Shown in pieces: positions 8,431 through 15,393 of a stretch of 64,000 nt of DNA (the first letter of the stretch is position 1; each line of letters starts with the position of its first letter). The stretch is from Sphingomonas sp. UNC305MFCol5.2 (GTDB lineage Bacteria > Pseudomonadota > Alphaproteobacteria > Sphingomonadales > Sphingomonadaceae). The DNA lies in assembly GCF_000712135.1 (NCBI RefSeq), contig NZ_JOOE01000001.1, forward strand, positions 434,001 to 498,000, written 5' to 3'. The translations under genes were made by a program, and so were the position numbers. The notes under the pieces are model-generated. The model ran no database searches. It worked only from the letters and a program-made list of their open reading frames with translations, and had not been told where the DNA came from.

Positions 8431-9330
8431 CTACGACAGCGGGAATTTGGGGCCGAAGAGCGCACGCCACGCCTTGAGCGCGTCCCCGCCACGACCTTCG
8501 CGTGCATGGCGGATCGCTTGCGACGCATCGCGGCTCGCCGTCGCGAGGAGAGTGCGCGCCCGGGCGCGGCGGTTCGCGTCCATGCAGTCGCTGACCGGCG
8601 GTCCGAGTCCAGCCGGGTCGGGCCACACATCGTCGATGCGATCGGCCAGCGTCTGGAAGAATGCCTGCAGCTCATAGGCAAAGCTGCCGCCCCATGGCGC
8701 GTGCAGGCATTCGAGCGCCATGACCTCGATCAGGAACGACGGTTTGACCGCCTTCTCGCGGTGCTTCGGGTTGTTATTCCAATATTTGACCATGCGCACG
8801 ATACCCTTCCATTCGGACGAGTGCGCTTGGTGCGCAGCCGTGGCTTTGGCGGCATGCGTTTCGGGATTGGTGAGGATCCACGTCCCTTTGTCGCGGTCGG
8901 GGATCTCGTAGTCGTCATCGCACGCGAATGCGGGTACGACATCGACGCTGACGATACGATAGTCGGTGTTGTCCTCGGCATCGGCGACCACTCCGAAGTC
9001 GACGTTGACGCTGCGCGTCTGCTTGCGCACGGCGGCCGTGCCGTATTTCTCGACAAGGGCGTCGTAGAAGGCGTCGATCACGGTGTCCGGCGATTTGTCG
9101 CGGTAGTGACGCTCCGCTTTGCCAAGCTGCAAGAAGATATCGATGTCCTTGAGCGGCTTCGTCTTGGTGTGGCGCTTGTAGGATCCGGTCAGGAAGCTGC
9201 GCTCAATCGAGAATTTGGCAGCCAGATAGTCGCGCACCTCATTCTGCCGCACAGACGCATTGGCCTGCTCGCGATCGTTCAGCTCTAGCCGACTCTTGAA
9301 CTTCCGAAACGCATCGTCGATGGTCAGCAT
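8431..9330 (-). CDS. CBASS CD-NTase (cyclic oligonucleotide synthase)
   Basis: Synthesises the second messenger that activates NucC. The 299-residue protein has the polymerase-beta-type active site [20 protein letters not shown]: the GSY helix at 49-51, metal-binding D62 and D64, and a third acidic residue D130 in VSVDVVPAF. Pairing with NucC, HORMA and TRIP13 predicts a cyclic tri-adenylate product, as in characterised CdnC/CdnD systems; the exact clade is not assigned here. ATG 9330 overlaps the HORMA stop by one base (TGATG) and has GGAGG at a good distance, so it is preferred to GTG 9333. HORMA binding is expected to switch the enzyme on. Confidence 0.94.
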   Translation of the reverse strand: MLTIDDAFRKFKSRLELNDREQANASVRQNEVRDYLAAKFSIERSFLTGSYKRHTKTKPLKDIDIFLQLGKAERHYRDKSPDTVIDAFYDALVEKYGTAAVRKQTRSVNVDFGVVADAEDNTDYRIVSVDVVPAFACDDDYEIPDRDKGTWILTNPETHAAKATAAHQAHSSEWKGIVRMVKYWNNNPKHREKAVKPSFLIEVMALECLHAPWGGSFAYELQAFFQTLADRIDDVWPDPAGLGPPVSDCMDANRRARARTLLATASRDASQAIRHAREGRGGDALKAWRALFGPKFPLS

Positions 9331-9827
9331 CACGGTTTCCTCCAGTAAGCGGCGTTAGCGCCCAGCCCATTGTGCTCGATCGTCGAGCCTAGGCTCTGCC
9401 GCACGAAACCTTCGGTGCTGCGCGCGGTCGCGGAGCCCCAGCCTTCGACGGGCGGGGCGCCCTGCTTGCGGCGCAGGGTCAGGTCGTATTTCGCGTCGGT
9501 CGGCGCGACGCCGGCCTTGCGAATATGGAACCGCAGCTGCTCGGTGTCGGTGTAAAACCCGCCGTCGCCGGTGTAGCCGTAAACCACCTCGATCTCCCAC
9601 CGGATGATCAGCGCGTTGGTGGCGGGGTGATAGATGTCGAGCATCACCTTGGTGAGGTGGCCCGACGACAGCCAGGTGCTGATCGCACGGTGGTTGGACG
9701 ACCAGTCGGCGGCGAACGACGCCGGGTCGAGCCCTGCCATACGCACGATATCCTTCAGGCTCTTGAGGATGTTGTCGGTTACATAGGTGACCGAGTGCGT
9801 ATAGGTGTTGACGGTAACGCTGGTCAT
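9330..9827 (-). CDS. cap7: Cap7, bacterial HORMA-domain protein
   Basis: Signalling subunit of type III CBASS. In characterised systems a closed HORMA bound to a peptide ligand activates the CD-NTase, and TRIP13 unfolds it again. The 165 residues match the bacterial HORMA family from start to end. The N-terminus is [20 protein letters not shown], the middle carries [19 protein letters not shown] then [16 protein letters not shown], and the C-terminal safety-belt region ends [20 protein letters not shown] 9827 overlaps the stop of the preceding gene by one base. What peptide closes the HORMA is unknown; the adjacent Cap8-like protein is one candidate. Confidence 0.92.
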   Translation of the reverse strand: MTSVTVNTYTHSVTYVTDNILKSLKDIVRMAGLDPASFAADWSSNHRAISTWLSSGHLTKVMLDIYHPATNALIIRWEIEVVYGYTGDGGFYTDTEQLRFHIRKAGVAPTDAKYDLTLRRKQGAPPVEGWGSATARSTEGFVRQSLGSTIEHNGLGANAAYWRKP

Positions 9828-10318
9828 CAGCTGAACAACCCCTTGAGATCAATGTCCATCACCCCGCTCGCGGCGCCTGCGGACTGGTCCATCGATGCGC
9901 TCTCAGAAGTGTCGGTGGCGCCCTTGTCGCTGGCGTCGCGCGCGGTGATTCGGCTCGACAGCCCGGCGAGCGCTGCCGACACCCAGCTGAGGTCATCGCC
10001 CAGGCAGGGCAGGGAGACGCGCCAGTCGCCCTCCACCGCGTTGTGCGGCAGCCGCGATTCATCCGCGGTGTCGGCGTCGAGCGCATCATCGTCGTAGACG
10101 CAATAGATGCGGGTGCGCGGCCCGCTGCACGTCGAGACGATCGCCGAGTGCTGCGGGGCCATGTCCGCGATGATCGACGAGGCGACGCCGCTCACCGAGA
10201 GGAGTTCGTCGCGCGCTGCGCTCTGCCCAGTGCCGGCGAGGAGATCGACTATAACGCGCCAGCTGTCGTCGGCGCTGCGCGTCGGGACGCTCGTGACGGT
10301 GCGGCGATAGACGGTCAT
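9827..10318 (-). CDS. cap8: Cap8-like partner protein of the CBASS HORMA
   Basis: A 163-residue protein encoded between TRIP13 and the HORMA gene and overlapping both (ATGA with cap6, TGATG with cap7). It resembles the second HORMA-like protein (Cap8) found in some type III CBASS operons. Typical stretches are [33 protein letters not shown] and [16 protein letters not shown]. The last ~40 residues are low-complexity ([19 protein letters not shown]) and end in a hydrophobic patch, [11 protein letters not shown]. That layout would suit a flexible tail carrying a closure peptide for Cap7, but this is inference. The Cap8 name rests on position and remembered family resemblance. Confidence 0.72.
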   Translation of the reverse strand: MTVYRRTVTSVPTRSADDSWRVIVDLLAGTGQSAARDELLSVSGVASSIIADMAPQHSAIVSTCSGPRTRIYCVYDDDALDADTADESRLPHNAVEGDWRVSLPCLGDDLSWVSAALAGLSSRITARDASDKGATDTSESASMDQSAGAASGVMDIDLKGLFS

Positions 10319-11217
10319 GCGACCCCCGTGCGCGCAGTGCGCTCGCTGACCGACTGGCGCAGCGCGAGAATCAGATCCGCGATGGTCACACTGGCGGGGT
10401 CGAGCGCGACCGCGCGATTGCTGGCCAGCGCGTTCGCCACCGCCTTGCGGATCGCGCGGGCATCAAGTCCGTTGCCCGCGGCAGCGCAGGTGGCGAGTCC
10501 AAGTTCGTCGGCAAGCCCGCCTATCGCCGGATAGGCGGCGCCGAGCGCCCTTAGGCACCGTTTGAGGATTTCGAGCCGCGCTGGAGCATCGGGCAGCGGT
10601 ACGGTCATCACCAAGTCGCAGCGCGACGTGAAGGCGCTGTCGAGCGCTTCGGGGAAGTTGCTGGTGGCGACGAACAGCAGGTGGGGATAGCGCTCAGCGA
10701 GGGCATCGAGCTGGATGAGCACCGCATCGGTCGCGCGGTGGATGTCGATCGGGTTGGCCTCAAGGCTCATTCGCGACCGGTCGGCGGCGAGCGTCTCGAC
10801 CTCGTCGAGCAGCACGATCGTCGGCCCGGTCGCTGCGGCTTCCGCGATCGTCTTCGAGAACAAGTCTGTGACCGCGCGCTGCGTCTTGCCCATACCCGAA
10901 CTAGTCAGCGAGTGCGGTTCGACTTCCAGCAAGGTGAAACGCTGGCGGGGGAAGGCGAGCGCGACACGGTGGGCGAGACCACGTGCGAGCGAGGTTTTGC
11001 CGGTTCCCGGTGCGCCCGTCATCAGGATGACGCCGTGGAGCGGGAGTTCGGCCCGCGAAACCCGCGGGCGGACCGTGTAGTTGAGAACTGCATGGGCAAG
11101 CAGCCGCTCGCGCACGTGCTCGGGGACGACAATCGCGTCCCAATACTCCCCGAGCCTGTTGTCGGGCAGCGCACGGCGCACGTGAATGCCTCGCGGCAAG
11201 TCGTCGTAGTCAGCCAT
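10315..11217 (-). CDS. cap6: Cap6, TRIP13/Pch2-like AAA+ ATPase
   Basis: Hexameric remodeller that disassembles HORMA complexes and so keeps CBASS off until infection. The 300 residues hold Walker A GAPGTGKTS (68-76), Walker B TIVLLDEVETL with D138/E139, sensor-1 N187 in VATSNFPE, and an arginine-finger region DSAFTSRCD. ATG 11217 has GAGG seven bases upstream; a GTG at 11229 is possible but lies inside the putative operator. It is the first gene of the operon. A promoter with a dyad overlapping its -10 element lies just upstream. Confidence 0.93.
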   Translation of the reverse strand: MADYDDLPRGIHVRRALPDNRLGEYWDAIVVPEHVRERLLAHAVLNYTVRPRVSRAELPLHGVILMTGAPGTGKTSLARGLAHRVALAFPRQRFTLLEVEPHSLTSSGMGKTQRAVTDLFSKTIAEAAATGPTIVLLDEVETLAADRSRMSLEANPIDIHRATDAVLIQLDALAERYPHLLFVATSNFPEALDSAFTSRCDLVMTVPLPDAPARLEILKRCLRALGAAYPAIGGLADELGLATCAAAGNGLDARAIRKAVANALASNRAVALDPASVTIADLILALRQSVSERTARTGVA

Positions 11218-11229
11218 CAGACACCTCAC

Positions 11230-11271
11230 TTAACATATAAGTTATGTACAGGGGGGTCTGAGCAGTTTCAA
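11230..11271 (-). promoter_or_regulatory. CBASS promoter with overlapping AT-rich dyad
   Basis: On the minus strand TTGAAA (11271-11266) and TACATA (11248-11243) are 17 bases apart, a sigma-70-like promoter about 25 bases from the cap6 start. The sequence CTTAACATATAAGTTATG (11229-11246) carries TAAC-N6-GTTA symmetry and covers the -10 region. It matches the dyad before the RelE/HTH operon (14436-14454) at 13 of 18 positions when that one is read on the minus strand. A repressor binding here would block CBASS transcription. Confidence 0.55.
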
Positions 11272-11290
11272 GATCCGCGTGCAGAAAAAT

Positions 11291-11306
11291 TTAGTTATAT
11301 ATTAAG
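11291..11306. promoter_or_regulatory. Second AT-rich dyad-like site upstream of the CBASS promoter
   Basis: TTAGTTATATATTAAG resembles the sites at 11229-11246 and 14436-14454 (TTA/TAA arms around a TATA core) and is an AT island in GC-rich DNA. It lies 20 bases upstream of the -35 element, so it could be an auxiliary operator. Confidence 0.4.
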
Positions 11307-11361
11307 TTTTGCGTTTTCAGAGCGTTGCGGCGGAATGAGCTTGAGCTACGGGATGCCGGCC

Positions 11362-11389
11362 AAAAAAAACCCGGCGATCGCTCGCCGGG
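11362..11389 (-). terminator. Rho-independent terminator between the ATPase and CBASS operons
   Basis: On the minus strand CCCGGCGA-GCGA-TCGCCGGG (arms 11382-11389 and 11370-11377) is followed at once by eight T (11369-11362). This is a textbook terminator for transcription arriving from the ATPase gene ending at 11590. It isolates the CBASS operon, whose promoter lies further on. Confidence 0.88.
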
Positions 11390-11427
11390 CTGGTCGTTTC
11401 CGAAAAGGTGCGACCTCGAAGCGTCGC

Positions 11428-11457
11428 TTAGTCTTCAGCTCCGGTTTCGTGTACCAT
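11428..11457 (-). CDS. Possible 9-residue micro-ORF (MVHETGAED)
   Basis: On the minus strand an AAGGAG site lies seven bases before ATG 11457. The frame MVHETGAED ends with TAA at 11428, and the strong terminator begins 38 bases later. It occupies the otherwise empty 11390-11589 interval after the ATPase gene. The good ribosome site and nearby terminator suggest a small expressed unit (peptide or regulatory RNA), but nine codons are too few to prove coding. The rest of this 370-base gap contains no other gene. Confidence 0.25.
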   Translation of the reverse strand: MVHETGAED

Positions 11458-11589
11458 TCTCGGTCTCCTTCGTGGCCACGGATAAGATGGAATCCCTAAG
11501 CATTGGTTAGCTTGGAAGTTCCGCTTGACGGCGACTTCGCATGGAATCACCGCCCTCGCAATATGAATCTAGGACGCGCTGGCCGCGTT

Positions 11590-13455
11590 TCAATTTGTTG
11601 ATGTCGCCTTAGCGATGAATGGCGGCATTAGGGCGTCACCGCGTTCGAGCGTCGCGCGCATCTCATTCAGGTCGGCCTCGAAATCCTCTTCCGACATGTT
11701 GAGATATCGCCAGCAGCTAAAAACGGGTCCGCTTGACGCTACGAGGCGTCGCTCCGCCGTAACCAGTTCGGCTGCCGCGTGGCTCGAGCGGCCAAGGACA
11801 CTGTGCACTAGCGCGAAGCACTGATGGGCGTTGGCATCGGTTTCGCTGCCGCTTACGATCAAGGCGTCGACCGCTCCGAACAGTTCGACCGAGGGCGAGC
11901 CGCTGCTCCCCCATGCCGCCATCGCACGATTAAATGTAGCGGCCAGTCTGCCTTCGCGACTTGTGCTGGCAGTTTCGAGCCTCTCGGCCATTGCCAGTGC
12001 TTCTGCAAACCGCTGCGAGCCAATCAGCGCCAGCTGGGCGGTATTGAGAAAGGCCGAGCGATCTTTTCGACGCAGGTCTAGATCATCGGCGTATTCGAGA
12101 CACTTGTCTGCAACGAGCGACAGTTTCTCACGATCGGCCATCAGGATCTGGGCGAGGAGCTGCTTCACCTTGATCGGCGTGCTAGCCGATTGGAACAACT
12201 CGTCTGCCAGCGCGATCGATTCAGGTTTCAGATCCGACATCAGCACCTGCATCGCGGGACCGAACTCGAAGATGGTCCCGTCGTGCGACTTGAGCACCGA
12301 GATCATATCTTCGCGACCTTCCTCGCGACGGCCGGTGTTGAAACGTGACACTCCTCGCGACATGAACGCCCGAGCGGTTGCCGCTCCATGCTCGATGGCG
12401 ATCGTACGTGCGGCGATGTCGCGTTCAAATTCGCCCGCGAAATGAAACATCTCGCCGGCCGCCATAGCAATGTCCGGATCGTTCGAATGCCGTCGCAGAA
12501 TCTCGGATGCATCTTTGACGATCGTCAGCCGGTACTTGTCGCGGCCTGCGCCGCGCGCGCGCCTGTAACGTTCAGGCATCTTTGTCAGCGCAAGCAACGC
12601 ACCGTCGCGGTCATCAAAGTTGCGCGAAGCGATTGCTGTGAGGAGATCGCTGTATTCCTTGGCAAGCAATGCACCCGGCTTGCCGATCGCGATGATCGGC
12701 TTGATCAACAACTCCAAACTTGTCCGATGGTGAATCGTCGTCGCCGGCTGATCGATGTCGTCATTGTAGCCAAGTTTCAGGCTCGCCTTGTCGAGTAGCT
12801 CCTTGAGGATACCGTCCTCGTCATATTCATAGGGCACGTTCGAAGGACAGAAATGAAGGTGGATCGGCTCGGCTCGCTCGCTCGATTCCTCCCGAATACC
12901 CTGGACGATCGGTACTAGCCCGTCGACGTTCTGATCATTAGGGAGATACATGATCGCGACGGCGTCGGGCAGATGGCGTGTGCAGATGCCGCCGACATCA
13001 GTGTGGCCGGTGCGACTGTCGATGAGGACGTAGTCGAACCCGTGATCCTCGAAATCCGCCCACTGCTGTCGAACATCCTCGAGGAGAAGATAGCCCTCCT
13101 CTTCGTCGTACAGCCGCTCCCAGTCGATCGCGTTCAGTCGCTCGGTGTAGTTGGCGGCGCCACTGTCGCCCGCTGGCATCACCCATATCGACTGGCCTCG
13201 GTGTACGCAGGGCACGACGAAATCCGCGATGTCCGGCGCGGTCGAGGTCGCACGATATTGTTCAATGAGATCGACAATCCCACGCTGACCTCTGGCTTCC
13301 GCAAACGCATCGAAGCTCGGCAATCCGGGCGCCTCGAGATCGAAATCGACCAGCAGCACGCGCTTGCCCGCCTGGGCGAAGCCGAACGCGACATTGACGA
13401 GCGCCATCGTCCGGCCGACGCCGCCCTTGTAGGAATAGAAGGTGACGACGTGCAT
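11590..13455 (-). CDS. KGGVGR-type ParA/MinD-like ATPase with long helical-repeat tail
   Basis: A 621-residue protein. The N-terminus is a deviant-Walker SIMIBI ATPase: P-loop YKGGVGRTMA at 9-18 and DFDLEAPG at 37-44. VLIDSRTGHTD supplies the switch-type motif. From about residue 290 the chain is helical and TPR-like (FHFAGEFERDIAARTIAIEH, then GVSRFNTGRREEGREDMISV). KGGVGR ATPases occur in bacterial conflict systems as signalling hubs; a defence role here is inference from neighbours. ATG 13455 is four bases after the stop of the XRE regulator, so the two are co-translated. It ends at a shared locus boundary marked by the terminator at 11362-11389. It is not a plasmid ParA: no ParB gene or parS-like repeats were seen. 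Confidence 0.85.
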   Translation of the reverse strand: MHVVTFYSYKGGVGRTMALVNVAFGFAQAGKRVLLVDFDLEAPGLPSFDAFAEARGQRGIVDLIEQYRATSTAPDIADFVVPCVHRGQSIWVMPAGDSGAANYTERLNAIDWERLYDEEEGYLLLEDVRQQWADFEDHGFDYVLIDSRTGHTDVGGICTRHLPDAVAIMYLPNDQNVDGLVPIVQGIREESSERAEPIHLHFCPSNVPYEYDEDGILKELLDKASLKLGYNDDIDQPATTIHHRTSLELLIKPIIAIGKPGALLAKEYSDLLTAIASRNFDDRDGALLALTKMPERYRRARGAGRDKYRLTIVKDASEILRRHSNDPDIAMAAGEMFHFAGEFERDIAARTIAIEHGAATARAFMSRGVSRFNTGRREEGREDMISVLKSHDGTIFEFGPAMQVLMSDLKPESIALADELFQSASTPIKVKQLLAQILMADREKLSLVADKCLEYADDLDLRRKDRSAFLNTAQLALIGSQRFAEALAMAERLETASTSREGRLAATFNRAMAAWGSSGSPSVELFGAVDALIVSGSETDANAHQCFALVHSVLGRSSHAAAELVTAERRLVASSGPVFSCWRYLNMSEEDFEADLNEMRATLERGDALMPPFIAKATSTN

Positions 13456-13459
13456 CGGG

Positions 13460-13948
13460 TTATGCCGCGTGCTGGGTGAGTAGCGGCGGCCGAGCCGCGC
13501 AGCCGCGGCGCACCACGAACTTGGCCTTGGCTGCAAGCTGCACCGCCGAGGCCGGACGATGGAAGCGATACCGCGCCTGCTCCGGGCCGAGCTCGACTGG
13601 TTCGGTCGGTGTGTCGGTCGGCACATCGCAGGTGGCATCCGCGACCGACGTGGCGTTTCTGGCCGGCGCTTCGACAAGCTGGCATCGCGCACCAAGGACG
13701 TAATAAATTTTGGCGAGTGTTCTGAGCGTGAGATTGTGCGCTCCGTCGCCGAACATCTGGCTGACGCGGGCTTGGGATACGCCGAGCCTCTCTGCGAGAT
13801 CGATCTGCTTGAGGCCGCGCTCGCGCAGCGCGCGCGCGATGCCGGTCTGCACATCCACAATTAGGTCTTCCTGCGCCTTGATGACCTCATAGCTCTCTTC
13901 GGCCTGGGCCGTACGCCCACGGGTCTTTCGCGCAGTATCCTGCACCAT
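13460..13948 (-). CDS. XRE/HigA-like transcriptional regulator
   Basis: A 162-residue DNA-binding protein with a Cro/CI helix-turn-helix at about residues 38-90 (GLKQIDLAERLGVSQARVSQ, then MFGDGAHNLTLRTLAKIYY). A proline/threonine-rich linker and a basic C-terminal tail (KAKFVVRRGCAARPPLL) follow. ATG 13948 with GGAGA eight bases upstream is preferred to ATG 13963. It follows a RelE/HigB-like gene, the usual HigBA order, and precedes the ATPase by four bases. As the antitoxin-type regulator it probably represses its own operon through the dyad at 14436-14454. The matching dyads before cap6 suggest it may also control CBASS. Confidence 0.82.
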   Translation of the reverse strand: MVQDTARKTRGRTAQAEESYEVIKAQEDLIVDVQTGIARALRERGLKQIDLAERLGVSQARVSQMFGDGAHNLTLRTLAKIYYVLGARCQLVEAPARNATSVADATCDVPTDTPTEPVELGPEQARYRFHRPASAVQLAAKAKFVVRRGCAARPPLLTQHAA

Positions 13949-14005
13949 CGTTGCTGTCTCCATTCGTTCGGATCCAAAGGCAGGAGCCCGGATCGGAAAG
14001 ATCGT

Positions 14006-14413
14006 TCAAACTATCTGGCTCAGGCGGATCGCTTCCTTGCCGGCGCTGTCGAGCAACGTGCGATCGGCCTTCGCCTGCTTCTTCGCGGCGTCCATGCCGG
14101 TTACGAAGAACGACGCCGTCTTCGCGTGCAGGGCGCCGAAGCCGAACAGCCGGACGGCCCCGGCCTTGAATTCCTCCAACCGCACCTGTCGGCGCTCGGC
14201 TTTGAAATGCTCAAGGAACTTGAACATCTTCTCGTTCATGTCGATTGGCCCATGATCGCAATAATGCTGCATCAGGCTCTCCAGCCGGGCTCGTGCGCGA
14301 AGATCGACCAAGGTCGGGTCTATAAGGACAGCCCATTCGCGCTCACGTAGGTAGATCGCGCGTCTAACCTGTATCCCGCCGGTAAACCGCTGCACATAGC
14401 CCTGCGGCGCCAT
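14006..14413 (-). CDS. RelE/HigB-like toxin-family protein (putative)
   Basis: A 135-residue basic protein, first gene of the HTH-ATPase cassette. Its C-terminal half (VRLFGFGALHAKTASFFVTG, then MDAAKKQAKADRTLLDS) resembles the Gp49/HigB and RelE pattern of a strand pair followed by a K/R-rich helix. The first 60 residues (FTGGIQVRRAIYLRERE) are less familiar and make it longer than the typical ~100-residue HigB. If active it would be a ribosome-dependent mRNA interferase neutralised by the downstream XRE protein. ATG 14413 has GAAGG upstream. The family call is moderate; position supports it. Confidence 0.58.
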   Translation of the reverse strand: MAPQGYVQRFTGGIQVRRAIYLREREWAVLIDPTLVDLRARARLESLMQHYCDHGPIDMNEKMFKFLEHFKAERRQVRLEEFKAGAVRLFGFGALHAKTASFFVTGMDAAKKQAKADRTLLDSAGKEAIRLSQIV

Positions 14414-14435
14414 CGATTCGCCTTCGCTTCATTGG

Positions 14436-14467
14436 AGTTAATATATACGTTAAGGCGCCGTGGTCAA
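14436..14467 (-). promoter_or_regulatory. Promoter and dyad operator of the RelE/HTH/ATPase cassette
   Basis: On the minus strand TTGACC (14467-14462) and TATATT (14445-14440) are 16 bases apart, a strong sigma-70-like promoter 27 bases before the 14413 start. The -10 lies inside the dyad CTTAACGTATATATTAAC (14454-14437), the expected place for autorepression by the XRE protein. Upstream, 14468-14769 (about 300 bases) shows no gene or other signal. Confidence 0.6.
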
Positions 14468-14769
14468 CCACTCGCGCCGTGCTAATTGCATTCTGCCGCT
14501 CGCGTCTGGCCAGAAGCGACGAGCGTCGCACAGGGCAAACTTGGCTACAATGCGGACAGTTCACTTTGGTAAAAATCAACGACCGATGGGGTGAATGGCG
14601 ATTCGGCCAATCGCGCGCAGGTAGAGACCGATCGCGTTCCCCCAATTGTTGATCCGCCCCCGTCAATCCTATCGCTTCAAAATGTCCGCTTATCTACCCC
14701 ACGACTGTAAGCGGCTAGTCCGCAATCGGCCGAATAGCAGTCACCCTTGCGAGAAGGCTGGCGGGCCAC

Positions 14770-15393
14770 TCACTCGCTCGACACGCGTAACGCGTCGAGA
14801 ACCTCGGACGTGATCGTTCCGGTGACGGGCAAGTCCCGCGCCTTCTGGAACTTACGAATGCTGGCACGCATCCCGGGCCCGACAATCCCGTCGATCGCCC
14901 CGTCATAATATCCTTGGGCGAGCAACCCAATCTGCACGCGCTTCACGATTGCCTTGAACCGTTCCGTCCGGCCGCTCAGCGCGGGGAGTGCATCGGACCG
15001 CGGCGGAGTGGCCTCCCCGGGCTGTGCGCTACGCAGCGGAACGTAACGCGTAGGCGGTGGTGCCGGCGTCGGTGAAGGGGCAGGCGTCGTATAGGCCGGC
15101 GACGAATAGCCTCCATCATAGCCACCGGTGCTCGAGCGGTGGCTGGTATGGCTCATGTGGCTATAGTGACCGCCGCCGCCCGAGCGGTGACTGCTGTGGC
15201 TGCGATGACTGCTGTGGCTGCGATGCTGGGCAAGGGTCACCATGTGCCCCTGCTTGAAGATGTCGAACAGGGTCTGGCGATCCGGGTCGCCGTTGCCGCT
15301 CGACAGCAGTTGGACCGTGGTCGCCGACAAATCCTCATGGACGCCGAAGCCCGCGGCAAAGAGGCTCGGGATCAGGAAGCGGGCTCGCCTCAT
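14770..15393 (-). CDS. hxsA: HxsA, His-Xaa-Ser repeat protein
   Basis: Presumed substrate of the two radical SAM enzymes upstream. The 207 residues begin MRRARFLIPSLFAAGFG. A His-Xaa-Ser repeat block lies around residues 50-85 (HRSHSSHRSHSSHRS, then HYSHMSHTSHRS). A proline/threonine-rich linker follows, then a C-terminal peptidoglycan-binding_1 domain (GYYDGAIDGIVGPGMRASIR, then KFQKARDLPVTG). This is the layout of the HXS system's HxsA. ATG 15393 overlaps the hxsC stop (ATGA). The repeats are probably modified post-translationally and then displayed at the cell wall; neither chemistry nor function is known to me. Confidence 0.92.
   Translation of the reverse strand: MRRARFLIPSLFAAGFGVHEDLSATTVQLLSSGNGDPDRQTLFDIFKQGHMVTLAQHRSHSSHRSHSSHRSGGGGHYSHMSHTSHRSSTGGYDGGYSSPAYTTPAPSPTPAPPPTRYVPLRSAQPGEATPPRSDALPALSGRTERFKAIVKRVQIGLLAQGYYDGAIDGIVGPGMRASIRKFQKARDLPVTGTITSEVLDALRVSSE
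15188..15223. repeat. hxsA: 18-bp tandem duplication inside hxsA
   Basis: TGACTGCTGTGGCTGCGA occurs twice head to tail (15188-15205 and 15206-15223) and encodes two His-Xaa-Ser pairs. Exact DNA identity suggests recent expansion of the modified repeat. Confidence 0.85.

Noticed and set aside
11390-11480. Lasso-peptide precursor (EWYTKPELKTKRRFEV) before the terminator
   Set aside because: The frame has no start codon, lacks the conserved Gly of the leader pattern, and no lasso maturation genes are adjacent.
11590-13948. Plasmid partition ParA locus
   Set aside because: The ATPase is of the KGGVGR type with a long helical tail, and there is no ParB gene or parS-like repeat set nearby.
15181-15230. 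Short tandem repeats as a possible CRISPR-like array
   Set aside because: They are head-to-tail with no spacers and encode the His-Xaa-Ser block of HxsA.
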